A stretch of 64,000 bases of DNA from Streptomyces sp. WAC 01529 (GCF_003945545.1 NZ_CP029617.1:4821001-4885000); one strand, 5' to 3'. Shown: positions 17,201-28,393, counted from the stretch's first letter. The notes: generated by a model from the sequence alone, not told the origin. A program made the numbers and translations.

Positions 17201-17769
17201 TGCTCCAGCACACGATCCCGAACCGCGACGGCGAGCGCATGGTGCTCCCCTCCGGCAAGGCGCAGCTGTTCGACGGCCGCTCCGGCGAGCCGTTCCCGGA
17301 CCCGATCTCGGTCGGGTACATGTACATCCTCAAGCTGCACCACCTGGTCGACGACAAGCTGCACGCGCGTTCGACCGGTCCGTACTCGATGATCACCCAG
17401 CAGCCGCTGGGTGGTAAGGCCCAGTTCGGTGGTCAGCGCTTCGGTGAGATGGAGGTGTGGGCGCTTGAGGCTTATGGCGCCGCGTACGCCCTCCAGGAGC
17501 TCCTGACGATCAAGTCCGACGACGTGACCGGCCGCGTGAAGGTCTACGAGGCCATCGTCAAGGGCGAGAACATCCCCGAGCCCGGCATCCCTGAGTCCTT
17601 CAAGGTGCTCATCAAGGAAATGCAGTCGCTCTGCCTCAACGTGGAGGTGCTGTCCTCGGACGGCATGTCCATCGAGATGCGCGACACCGACGAGGACGTC
17701 TTCCGCGCGGCGGAGGAGCTCGGCATCGACCTGTCCCGGCGCGAGCCGAGCAGCGTCGAAGAGGTCTGA
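14284..17769 (+). CDS. rpoB: DNA-directed RNA polymerase subunit beta
   Basis: 1161 residues. The TTG at 14284 is chosen because GGAAGGA lies seven bases upstream, giving MAASRTASTANTNN; the GTG ten codons earlier has no binding site. Protrusion and lobe domains, then the rifampicin pocket SQLSQFMDQNNPLSG followed by THKRRLSALGPGG with the susceptible Asp, His and Ser all present, so no rifampicin-resistance change. EGPNIGLIGSLA, the NTP-entry KMLVGRHGNKG-type segment (here LAGRHGNKGV) and the C-terminal clamp follow. It forms the catalytic core with the beta' subunit encoded 98 bp downstream. Confidence 0.98.
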   Translation: MAASRTASTANTNNGASTAPLRISFAKIKEPLEVPNLLALQTESFDWLLGNDAWKARVEAALESGQDVPTKSGLEEIFEEISPIEDFSGSMSLTFRDHRFEPPKNSIDECKERDFTFAAPLFVTAEFTNNETGEIKSQTVFMGDFPLMTNKGTFVINGTERVVVSQLVRSPGVYFDSSIDKTSDKDIFSAKIIPSRGAWLEMEIDKRDMVGVRIDRKRKQSVTVLLKALGWTTEQILEEFGEYESMRATLEKDHTQGQDDALLDIYRKLRPGEPPTREAAQTLLENLYFNPKRYDLAKVGRYKVNKKLGADAPLDAGILTVEDIIASIKYLVKLHAGETETVGDSGTSIVVETDDIDHFGNRRLRNVGELIQNQVRTGLARMERVVRERMTTQDVEAITPQTLINIRPVVASIKEFFGTSQLSQFMDQNNPLSGLTHKRRLSALGPGGLSRERAGFEVRDVHPSHYGRMCPIETPEGPNIGLIGSLASYGRVNAFGFVETPYRKVVEGQVTDDVDYLTADEEDRFVIAQANAPLTDDLHFAEARVLIRRRGGEIDYVPGTDVDYMDVSPRQMVSVATAMIPFLEHDDANRALMGANMMRQAVPLITAEAPLVGTGMEYRCAVDAGDVIKAEKAGVVQEVSADYVTVTNDDGTYTTYRIAKFSRSNQGTSVNQKVVVDEGARVIEGQVLADGPATEEGEMALGKNLLVAFMPWEGHNYEDAIILSQRLVQDDVLSSIHIEEHEVDARDTKLGPEEITRDIPNVSEEVLADLDERGIIRIGAEVVAGDILVGKVTPKGETELTPEERLLRAIFGEKAREVRDTSLKVPHGEIGKVIGVRVFDREEGDELPPGVNQLVRVYVAQKRKITDGDKLAGRHGNKGVISKILPIEDMPFLEDGTPVDIILNPLGVPSRMNPGQVLEIHLGWLASRGWDVSGLGDEWAQRLQAIGADKVDPGTNVATPVFDGAREDELAGLLQHTIPNRDGERMVLPSGKAQLFDGRSGEPFPDPISVGYMYILKLHHLVDDKLHARSTGPYSMITQQPLGGKAQFGGQRFGEMEVWALEAYGAAYALQELLTIKSDDVTGRVKVYEAIVKGENIPEPGIPESFKVLIKEMQSLCLNVEVLSSDGMSIEMRDTDEDVFRAAEELGIDLSRREPSSVEEV

Positions 17770-17867
17770 CGGGTCTGGTCGGGGCCTCCTCGTGAGGCCC
17801 CGGCCCTGCCCCGGACCCGTACAGACCATGATTGAGACTCGACCCCGAAAGAGGGATTGACGACAAA

Positions 17868-21782
<3,915 letters not shown>

Positions 21783-21818
21783 GACTCAGGTCTGCCGGCA
21801 AGGCTCAGGTCTGTTGAG

Positions 21819-21848
21819 GGGCGGTCACCTTTTGGGTGGCCGCCCTTT
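21819..21848 (+). terminator. Terminator after rpoC
   Basis: GGGCGGTCACC pairs with GGTGGCCGCCC around a TTTTG loop and is followed by TTT. It may act in both directions, as the accessory operon converges on it from the other strand. Confidence 0.85.
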
Positions 21849-21856
21849 GGCGTTTC

Positions 21857-22858
21857 CTACCGGCGCTGCCCGAGGTAGGGGCGCAGGCGGTGCACCCTGG
21901 TCGCGTAGTCGGGGTGGGTGGAGAGCAGGCGGGTCAAAAGCCCCGGTTCGGCGGGGGGACCGGCGGTGGCGGTGGGTCGCCGGCCGGCCTCGGTCTCGGC
22001 CGCATGCATGGACTGCAGCACCTGCGTGAGCATGGGGGCGAAGCCGAGGACCGCGGCGTGCCGGTCAGCCCGCAGCTCCGCCCGGCGGCCGACGGCCGCA
22101 GTGAGATACGGGGTGATCAGCAGCAGGAGGGGCAGCCCGTACAGGAGCGTGATCGTGGCGTATGTGAGGGTGCCGATCAGAAGCACCAGCGCGGCGGTCG
22201 CCCACCAGGAGAGCTGGCTGGTGAGGACCACGGTGTAGACGATGACCCACCGGATCGCGTACCAGGCTGCACGGCCCGGGAGTGTGTACCAGTAGCCCAG
22301 CAGGGACACCCAGACGTGGCCGCCTGCGTGGTGTCCCAGCTCGTGCGCGAGGACCGCGGCGAGCTGGGAACTCGGCAGCCGGTCCAGGGCGAACCGGGTG
22401 ACCCCCACGATGTGCCCGGCCGCGGCATAGGCGTTGAGTTCCTCGCTGTCCTCCACCCATAGCTCGTACGTACGACCGTCGATGCCCGCGCGTGCGGTCA
22501 CCTCCTGCCATACGGGGTCCAGCCGCGCGTACTCGTCGGGCATGGGACGTTGCAGCCGCAGGAGGTAGCGGGCGAGCAGGTCCTCGGTGGGGCGGTGGAA
22601 GAGCAGGGCCCCGGAGGCGAGCCAGACGGTCGGTGCCATCCAGGTCGGCAGGCCGAGCCAGGCCTTCAGCCCGGCGGAGACCAGGAGGACCACCAGCAGG
22701 CTCAGGGCCGTTCCAGGGACGTACAGGAGCAACTGGCCGAAGGCCGTGGCGTCGAATCCCCGGTGGCGGGTGACGTGGTGGACGCGCCTGCCACGGTGCA
22801 GGTACTCGAGGTCGTCGTCAGGGGGCTCAGGGCATGGCGGGCCGGTCGGTCGGGGCAT
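21857..22858 (-). CDS. M48 family zinc metallopeptidase, membrane protein
   Basis: 333 residues from ATG 22858, with TGGAGG upstream. Two hydrophobic segments at about 43-62 and 72-88, then the soluble catalytic region with EELNAYAAAGHIVGVT (about 139-154), the HExxH motif HELGH at 172-176 and the third zinc ligand in ELRAD (Glu261, Asp265). Two or three more spans at about 199-256 lie between them, as in HtpX/Ste24-type proteases. The domain would cleave membrane or membrane-near proteins. It is the last gene of the accessory minus-strand operon, 22 bp after the PycTM-like gene, and may process or be released by that system; its substrate is unknown. Confidence 0.88.
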   Translation of the reverse strand: MPRPTGPPCPEPPDDDLEYLHRGRRVHHVTRHRGFDATAFGQLLLYVPGTALSLLVVLLVSAGLKAWLGLPTWMAPTVWLASGALLFHRPTEDLLARYLLRLQRPMPDEYARLDPVWQEVTARAGIDGRTYELWVEDSEELNAYAAAGHIVGVTRFALDRLPSSQLAAVLAHELGHHAGGHVWVSLLGYWYTLPGRAAWYAIRWVIVYTVVLTSQLSWWATAALVLLIGTLTYATITLLYGLPLLLLITPYLTAAVGRRAELRADRHAAVLGFAPMLTQVLQSMHAAETEAGRRPTATAGPPAEPGLLTRLLSTHPDYATRVHRLRPYLGQRR

Positions 22859-22880
22859 GGTCAACCTCCAGAGGGGGGCG

Positions 22881-23405
22881 TCAGCCGATGAGGAGGGAGC
22901 TGGGGAGCAGTACGACTGCGGTGGCGAGGGCGATGAGGCCCGTGCGGATCCACTGGTGCTTGCGCAAGGCGATACGGCTGGTCTCGGACAGGGCTGCGAC
23001 AGCACTCGCGGACGTGGTGCGTTCGGTCTCGGCCAGTGCCTGCTCCAGGCGGCCGCAGCGGGCGGCCTGCCGGACGTCGGCGAAGTGCGTCAGGGGAGCG
23101 CCTGGAGTCCAGCCGCGGGCGTCGTAGCGGGGCAGGACGGCCATGAGCAGGGCCACTACGGCCAGGCCCAGGGCGAGCAGACCCGCCCACCACGCGGAGC
23201 TGCCGGGTGCGGAGCGGGCGGCCGGTGACCACCCGTGCTCGGCCAGCAGGGTCGTGGCGGTGCCGGCGGTCACGCCGAGGGCCGCCATCAGCACCGCTGC
23301 CTTGGTGTCAGCGCGGGCGATCTCGGCACGGAGTTCCAGAAGCAGGCGTGCGGCCGCTTCGGCACCCGGCTCGGGAGCGGGTGTCCGGGTGTCGGCGCCG
23401 GTCAT
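22881..23405 (-). CDS. Pycsar effector PycTM-like membrane protein (DUF5706-like)
   Basis: 174 residues from ATG 23405, which overlaps the stop of the preceding gene as ATGA. A soluble N-terminal helix (EAAARLLLELRAEIARADTKAAVLM) carries the R-D-K signature of the PycTM family (Arg31, Asp33, Lys35). Membrane spans are predicted at about 36-55, 71-92 and 152-173, with a charged cytoplasmic helix region of about 108-150 containing ALRKHQWIR. In Pycsar defence the PycTM protein is triggered by cCMP or cUMP and disrupts the inner membrane. Here a cyclase-like gene is in the same operon. Assignment rests on the motif, spans, length and context; no ligand is shown. Confidence 0.72.
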   Translation of the reverse strand: MTGADTRTPAPEPGAEAAARLLLELRAEIARADTKAAVLMAALGVTAGTATTLLAEHGWSPAARSAPGSSAWWAGLLALGLAVVALLMAVLPRYDARGWTPGAPLTHFADVRQAARCGRLEQALAETERTTSASAVAALSETSRIALRKHQWIRTGLIALATAVVLLPSSLLIG

Positions 23406-24442
23406 GGTGCCGACTCGGCTTGCTCGTCGCCGCCGTCCTGTTCCCGCTCTGATGGCGCGGCGGGGGAGCTGCCGTATCCGGGAGGTGGTCGCAGGCCGGG
23501 GAAGGTGTCGGGAAAGTCTGCCGTGCGAGCACCGGGAAGCGTCTGGCTGAAGACCTTGTCGATGACTTCCATGGCCCGTCGTTTGGGGCCTTCCAGCTCG
23601 TAGTTCTCTGTGCCGGCGCTGTGCAGCAGCTCCCGCGCCAGCTGGATCTCGGTGTGCAGCAGGCGGAGCTGGTCCTCTCGCATGTTGTCGAGGACCAGCC
23701 GTGAGTCCTCCGGGTGCGCGGCCAGGTGCATCGCCCAGGCCACCGTGCCGCCCTGTTCCAGGTGCTTCTGATAGAAGGCGATCTTCTGCAGCTCCAGCTC
23801 CCGTAGCTCCGCCATGCCGTGCCGTTCGGTACGGATCTGCTCGACGGCGGTGTGATCGATGGACTGGAGCCGCCGCTCGTGGTCGATGGCCTGCTGATCG
23901 CGCCGGAGCCGCAGGGTCCAGGTCACCCGCAGACCACAGGCGGCGCCGGGCGGCCCCAGACGGGCCAGCAGCTCCGTTTCGGCGGCAGCGCTGTCACCGA
24001 TGGCGAACCGGCGGGTCAACGGACGTGCCGCCTGTCGCAGTTCGCCGAGAAGCAGGACGGGTACGTCCCGGTGGCCACTCCGCACGAAGAGCGCGGGGTC
24101 GCGGACCTGCCAGGAAAGGTCGACCTCGGCGGCGAACTCGAAGGCGTCGTTGTCACTGGGCAGAGTGATCTCGGCGTGATGCTGATGAACGCCCATGTCG
24201 ACCTCGTACACAGCGGTGTAGTGGTTGGCGACCGCCTGCCTGCGGCTCGGTCGCAGGGGCGGGAGGTAGGACTCGTATCCGCCCCCGGCGGTCGAGAAGA
24301 CCAGGGCGTGGTCGATTCGGGTCAGTGCCCTGCGGGCGAAACCGAACCGCGAGATCTGGCGCACGGTGACGACGGGATCGACGAGCGAGCTGTGCCGACC
24401 GGAGGGCTGCTGCCAGTCCGGTGCTTGACGGAAATCGGGCAT
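23402..24442 (-). CDS. SPFH/band-7-like protein of the accessory operon
   Basis: 346 residues from ATG 24442 with AAGGAG upstream; longer in-frame starts lack a binding site. A middle region at about 85-180 resembles the SPFH (stomatin/prohibitin/flotillin) fold: FEFAAEVDLSWQVRDPALFV, a run LLGELRQAARPLTRRF, then AAAETELLARLG and a strand LRVTWTLRL. A charged helical region with coiled-coil character at 180-275 (ERRLQSIDHTAVEQIRTERHGMAEL style) would drive oligomerisation. The tail is Pro/Ser/Glu rich. No signal peptide or span is seen, so it may act at the membrane through partners. It is 53 bp after the STAND-like gene. The family call is by pattern only. Confidence 0.55.
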   Translation of the reverse strand: MPDFRQAPDWQQPSGRHSSLVDPVVTVRQISRFGFARRALTRIDHALVFSTAGGGYESYLPPLRPSRRQAVANHYTAVYEVDMGVHQHHAEITLPSDNDAFEFAAEVDLSWQVRDPALFVRSGHRDVPVLLLGELRQAARPLTRRFAIGDSAAAETELLARLGPPGAACGLRVTWTLRLRRDQQAIDHERRLQSIDHTAVEQIRTERHGMAELRELELQKIAFYQKHLEQGGTVAWAMHLAAHPEDSRLVLDNMREDQLRLLHTEIQLARELLHSAGTENYELEGPKRRAMEVIDKVFSQTLPGARTADFPDTFPGLRPPPGYGSSPAAPSEREQDGGDEQAESAP

Positions 24443-24495
24443 GGCTCTTGTCTCCTTGACCGGTTCGTATGAGAGATGAGGGGAGGCGCGCGTGT

Positions 24496-26703
24496 TCAGC
24501 GGCGGTACGGGAGGGCGGTCAGCAGGCGCGTGGCCACCGGAGGCGGGGACAGGCCGTCCTCGCCGCGCACGGTGCGCAGGAGATGGCTGATGCGCCGCTG
24601 TTCCGCGGCGGTGGTGACCAGGGCGGGCAGCATGGCTGCCAGTGCCCACTCGCTCGTCGGGTCCAGATCGGCGACGCGGACCCAGTCGCCCAGCTCCTTG
24701 AGCGCGTCCTTCGTGTGGTGACGGTCGTCGAGCACCGAGCGCCAGAGTCGGCCGATCCCCGCCGCGGCACGTCCGCCGTCCGCCGCGGAGGTGCCGTACC
24801 AGTGGAGGACCAGCGGCTGTCCGTGCCGTTCGTCGTTCTCTCTGCGGCGGCAGGCGCTGAGGAAGCCGTTCAAGGCGAGTTCCCGTACGGGTCGGTCCTC
24901 GTCGAGGCCCCGGAGCAGTTCGTCGAGAACCTGGTCGCGGACGGTCGACAGCAGCAGCAGCTCCACCGACTGCGCGAGCTGCCCCACCATGAGCTGGTGG
25001 GTGCCGTTCGCGTCCGCCTCGGCGTCCGGCTCCATCCCGTCGTACTCCTTGCGGGCGGCCGCGCGGAGAGCGGCGACGGTCTGCTCCGGGCGTTCCGCGC
25101 CGATCAGGCCGTACGTGCGAATGGCCACCCAGCGCAGTCTCTGGTCATCGCCGCCGCTCCACGAGTCGAGGATGCTCGGGATGTTCGGTGCGTCGAGGAG
25201 ATGGGCGAGCGTGAGCGCGTTCACGGCCACGAGGCGTCGGCGGAACAGGTGGGACCTGGCCCAGGGCTCGATGATCAGCGCCATGGTGGAGGGCAGGTCC
25301 GCGTACGCGAGGACGGCCACGGTCGAGGCCGCCCGGGTGCGTACGAGAGGTCTCCCGTCGTCGGCGAGTTGTCGCAGCCACCGCACCAGGGCGGGCCTGA
25401 CCGAGGGGTGGCCGGTCCACACCTCGCGCAGCAGGACGAGCGAGATCCTGTCGTCGCGGAAGGCGGCCTTGGACTGGGTGACGGGGCCCCACTCCGTGTG
25501 CTCCTCCTCCTGATAGCGCTTGGCACGCGCGAGTTGGAGCCGTTTGCCGATATGGGTGCCGAACACGGGGACCCGGGGGCGCAGAGCGGCATCCTCAGTG
25601 CTCTGCAAGGCGGCGTAGAGCAGGTCGCTCAGCTCGGCCGTGAGCGCGTACGGACCACCGTCGAAGGCGGCCAGCGCGACCAGAAACGCCTTGTCCCGCA
25701 GCGGGACGCGTTCCTCGTCCTCCTCGAACCACTCCTGCACCTGGCGCTCCAGAGCCGCCAGTGAGAACCTCCCGATGGTCTCTTCGCCCTCCTCCCCGTC
25801 CGCGTACCGCCCAAGGGCCCGGGCGAAGGCCTCGACCTCGCGCAACTGGTGATCACGGTCAAGGAACTCGGCGACGGCGGGCAGGGAGAGCAGTCGCTCC
25901 GCCGTCGCCTCGTCGGTCAGTTCGCGCACATGTGCGGCGAGGACCGCGGCGGCGCCCGGCGGCCGCCACTCGATCGCGCGGATGTCCTCCAGCGCGGCCT
26001 GGGGGCCGACAGTGATCACCAAGTAGGCGTCATCCTTGGCGAGTTGCCCGCGGGCGGCGAGAAGGTGGGGTTCCCTGAGCGGTTGGTCGCGCCGCGTCGT
26101 CAGGTCGCACAGCACGTATCCCTTGGCGGGGTGCTGCTCGTCACTGAGCTGCTGCACCAGTTCGGCCGGGGTGGTGTCGCGGACGAGGGTGCGGACGGGG
26201 GAGACGCCCAGGCGGTGGAGCAGCATCAGTGCCGCGGTGCGGCGGCCCGTGAAGTGGGCGCCGGACAGCACGACGACCCGTTCGGCGCGGAGCCGTGCCA
26301 GGAGGCCTTCGAAGGCGGTCTCGTCGGTGACGAAGAAGGGCGCGAGGCGGTCCAGCGTCGACTGCGGCACCTCGCCGGATCCATGACTCACGGCGGAGAA
26401 TCCGTAGTGGTGGATCTCCGTCTTGCTGCCCATGATCACATCGCCGGCGACCAGGCCGCCGCTCACGCCGTGCTGATCACCGGTGACCAGGCTGCCGCCG
26501 AAGCGGGCGTTGGCGCCGACGCCCATGGCCTTCGGGCTGTGGTCCACCAGGTCCCGCCGGGCGGACCACGCGTCCTGGGGCTGGTCCTGCTCCTCCTCCT
26601 TCTCGGCACTCTCACCGGCGCCGCTCCCCGGGCCGGGCTGCTGGGCGGCGTCGCCGTCCTTGTCACCGGGGCTTTGCGGAGGGCCCGGTTCGCCAGTGGT
26701 CAT
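24496..26703 (-). CDS. STAND-like protein with degenerate P-loop, HEAT-like repeats and N-terminal Gly motif
   Basis: 735 residues; ATG 26703 overlaps the cyclase stop as ATGA. Residues 1-60 are Glu/Gln/Pro-rich. Residues 67-92 hold RFGGSLVTGDQHGVSGG continuing to VAGDVIMG, the motif shared with the cyclase. The core begins at about 115 with TLDRLAPFFV and has a P-loop-like strand VVVLSGAHFTGRRTAAL (Gly148, Gly153, but Arg154-Arg155 in place of Lys-Ser/Thr) and a Walker-B-like YVLCDL. The region from about 280 on is alpha-helical with repeated VR..A......L patterns typical of HEAT repeats. It probably senses a trigger and signals through the Gly motif. ATP hydrolysis is doubtful. Confidence 0.7.
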   Translation of the reverse strand: MTTGEPGPPQSPGDKDGDAAQQPGPGSGAGESAEKEEEQDQPQDAWSARRDLVDHSPKAMGVGANARFGGSLVTGDQHGVSGGLVAGDVIMGSKTEIHHYGFSAVSHGSGEVPQSTLDRLAPFFVTDETAFEGLLARLRAERVVVLSGAHFTGRRTAALMLLHRLGVSPVRTLVRDTTPAELVQQLSDEQHPAKGYVLCDLTTRRDQPLREPHLLAARGQLAKDDAYLVITVGPQAALEDIRAIEWRPPGAAAVLAAHVRELTDEATAERLLSLPAVAEFLDRDHQLREVEAFARALGRYADGEEGEETIGRFSLAALERQVQEWFEEDEERVPLRDKAFLVALAAFDGGPYALTAELSDLLYAALQSTEDAALRPRVPVFGTHIGKRLQLARAKRYQEEEHTEWGPVTQSKAAFRDDRISLVLLREVWTGHPSVRPALVRWLRQLADDGRPLVRTRAASTVAVLAYADLPSTMALIIEPWARSHLFRRRLVAVNALTLAHLLDAPNIPSILDSWSGGDDQRLRWVAIRTYGLIGAERPEQTVAALRAAARKEYDGMEPDAEADANGTHQLMVGQLAQSVELLLLSTVRDQVLDELLRGLDEDRPVRELALNGFLSACRRRENDERHGQPLVLHWYGTSAADGGRAAAGIGRLWRSVLDDRHHTKDALKELGDWVRVADLDPTSEWALAAMLPALVTTAAEQRRISHLLRTVRGEDGLSPPPVATRLLTALPYRR

Positions 26704-27497
26704 GCACGCTCACCGCGCCCGCGGGCATCGCCGCCTCCGAGGTGGACGTCCCCGTGCACGACGCCGCCGCTCACGCCGTGCTGGTCACCGTTGACGAAGC
26801 CGCCGCCGAACGACGGGGAGCCGCCGAGGAAGGTGACGGAGGCGGGTTCGGTACGCGTCGGACGGGGGGATCCGGCCGCGTGGTCCGAGCCGTCGGGGGC
26901 GTCGGGAGGGTCCGGGGTCATGTCCTGCGGTACCGGCCCGTGCAGCCACGCCCGCAGCGGCCCGTTCTTGCTGTCCACGGTGACGGCGTGGAACTCGTCC
27001 CTGGGAATGCCGGGGTAGTCGTGCCGGACGATCCCCCCGTGCACGGCCTCCGAGACGCACAGGGCGAAGTCGTCGGGGCGTTCCCGCAGTGCGGCGCGCA
27101 GGAGTTCGCCGTCGAGCAGACGGCAGGCGCGGTTCAGATCGGAACCCACCCAGCCATCGAGTTCGTCGATCGCGACGTAGCCCGTGGCCAGCACGGCCCG
27201 GAGCCGGATCTGGGCGGACATCGACGCCATCCGGTTCACTGTCCGCAGCTCCATCGGCGCCGCGGTCAGCAGGGCGCGGAGCAGAGCGGTCATCGAGGCA
27301 GCGGCGTCTATCAGCTCCATGACGGAGTCGCCGCGGTCGGCGCGACGGCGCAGGGTGGCGTCGATGCCCGCGCTCTCCAGGACACGGTCGGTGATGCCGT
27401 AGAGCATCCGCCGCAGGTAGGACTGCTCGACGTCGTCCCTGTCGCTGTACTTCTCGATGTCGAGCAGGAGGATGGTCCGGCTCACGGGATCGCTCAT
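26700..27497 (-). CDS. Class III nucleotide cyclase-like protein with C-terminal Gly motif
   Basis: 265 residues from ATG 27497, with GAGAGG five bases upstream; GTG at 27503 is an alternative. The homology domain has ILLLDIEKYSDRDD (Asp13), RRADRGDSVMELI (Asp57) for two metals, and GSDLNRACRLLDG (Asn122, Arg126) for the ribose/phosphate transition state, so all four key class III residues are present. Base specificity cannot be read from this. Residues 190-225 are a Pro/Asp linker; 229-254 hold SFGGGFVNGDQHGVSGG and VHGDVHLG, shared with the downstream STAND-like protein. It is the first gene of the operon and could make the second messenger for the PycTM-like protein and the Crp-like regulator. 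Confidence 0.75.
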   Translation of the reverse strand: MSDPVSRTILLLDIEKYSDRDDVEQSYLRRMLYGITDRVLESAGIDATLRRRADRGDSVMELIDAAASMTALLRALLTAAPMELRTVNRMASMSAQIRLRAVLATGYVAIDELDGWVGSDLNRACRLLDGELLRAALRERPDDFALCVSEAVHGGIVRHDYPGIPRDEFHAVTVDSKNGPLRAWLHGPVPQDMTPDPPDAPDGSDHAAGSPRPTRTEPASVTFLGGSPSFGGGFVNGDQHGVSGGVVHGDVHLGGGDARGRGERA

Positions 27498-27583
27498 GGT
27501 CACCTCTCAGCGGGGGAACTGTGCCGCGCAGCAGCTTGGCGGCGGGGTGACCCGGACCGTGAGGTCGTCTGACGCACTCGAAG

Positions 27584-27599
27584 TGTGACCGCGTGCACA
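27584..27599. promoter_or_regulatory. CRP-like operator between crp-like and cyclase genes
   Basis: TGTGACCGCGTGCACA is one mismatch from the consensus TGTGA-N6-TCACA. It lies 31 bp beyond the end of the Crp-family gene and 87 bp upstream of the cyclase start, within the 132-bp region that must carry any promoter for the downstream operon. Confidence 0.55.
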
Positions 27600-27629
27600 G
27601 AACGGATCCGGAGCGTGGGGGCGGGCCCG

Positions 27630-28343
27630 TCAGACGTCGGGGTGTTCGGCGCGGGCGATGCGCCGCAGCACATCAGGCCGCACGATGAGCAGAGTCCGGC
27701 GCCCGGTGACCACGACACCGCGGGCACGCAGCTCTTTGAGCAGGCGCTGGACCGCCTCCCTGGACGCTCCGACGGACCCGGCCAGCTCCTGCTTGCTCAG
27801 GGGTACGCACAATTCGATGCCCTCGTCGTTGCGTCGGCCGTGCGTGCGAGCCAGGTCGAGCAGTAGTACGGCGAACCTCTCGCGCACGCTCATCGACGCG
27901 AACTCCAGGCGTCGGCGGTCCGCGGCTCGGGTGCGGTCGGAGGTGAGTCCCAACAGCGCGAACGAGACGGTGGGGGAGCGCGAGAGGAAGTCGGTGAAGC
28001 GCTCACGCTCCACGGCCACGGCCTGCACCTGTTCCAGGGCGGTCACCGTCGCCGACCGCGGCCGACCGGTCAGCGCGGCTGACTCCCCGATGACGTCGCC
28101 GGGCCCGCGCAGCGCGAGCAGGGCCTCGTAGCCGTTGGGCGCGGCCGCGGTCACCTTTGACCAGCCGTGCACGAGGAAGAGGACGTGGGACGACGGATCA
28201 CGTTCGTGCAGGAGAACGACGCGGGGCGCGAAGTTCATCATGTGGCCGAGGGCCAGGAGCGCGGATCGATCGGCACTTTCCAGCCGCGCGAGGAACGGCA
28301 CCTGGTCGTCCAGGCCCCCGCCCGGTAAATACGCCCCCGTCAT
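27630..28343 (-). CDS. Crp/Fnr-family transcriptional regulator
   Basis: 237 residues from ATG 28343, preceded by an excellent site AAGGAGGG. An N-terminal cNMP-binding beta roll (about 15-115) includes VVLLHERDPSSHVLFLVHG and the phosphate-binding cassette GESAALTGRPRSATVTA (Gly86, Glu87, Arg96, Ser97), which is complete and so may bind cyclic nucleotide. A helix at 115-150 is followed by the winged helix (about 155-225) with LSKQELAGSVGASREAVQRLL. No cysteine cluster, so not Fnr. It is upstream of the cyclase gene on the same strand, 132 bp apart. Its likely target is the palindrome at 27584. Confidence 0.9.
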   Translation of the reverse strand: MTGAYLPGGGLDDQVPFLARLESADRSALLALGHMMNFAPRVVLLHERDPSSHVLFLVHGWSKVTAAAPNGYEALLALRGPGDVIGESAALTGRPRSATVTALEQVQAVAVERERFTDFLSRSPTVSFALLGLTSDRTRAADRRRLEFASMSVRERFAVLLLDLARTHGRRNDEGIELCVPLSKQELAGSVGASREAVQRLLKELRARGVVVTGRRTLLIVRPDVLRRIARAEHPDV

Positions 28344-28393
28344 ACGACCCTCCTTGATCGGTACGCACTGCACCGTTCAAGTTACTTAAAGTG

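Noticed and set aside
14284..17769. Rifampicin-resistance changes in rpoB
   Set aside because: The Asp, His and Ser of the resistance region are all wild type.
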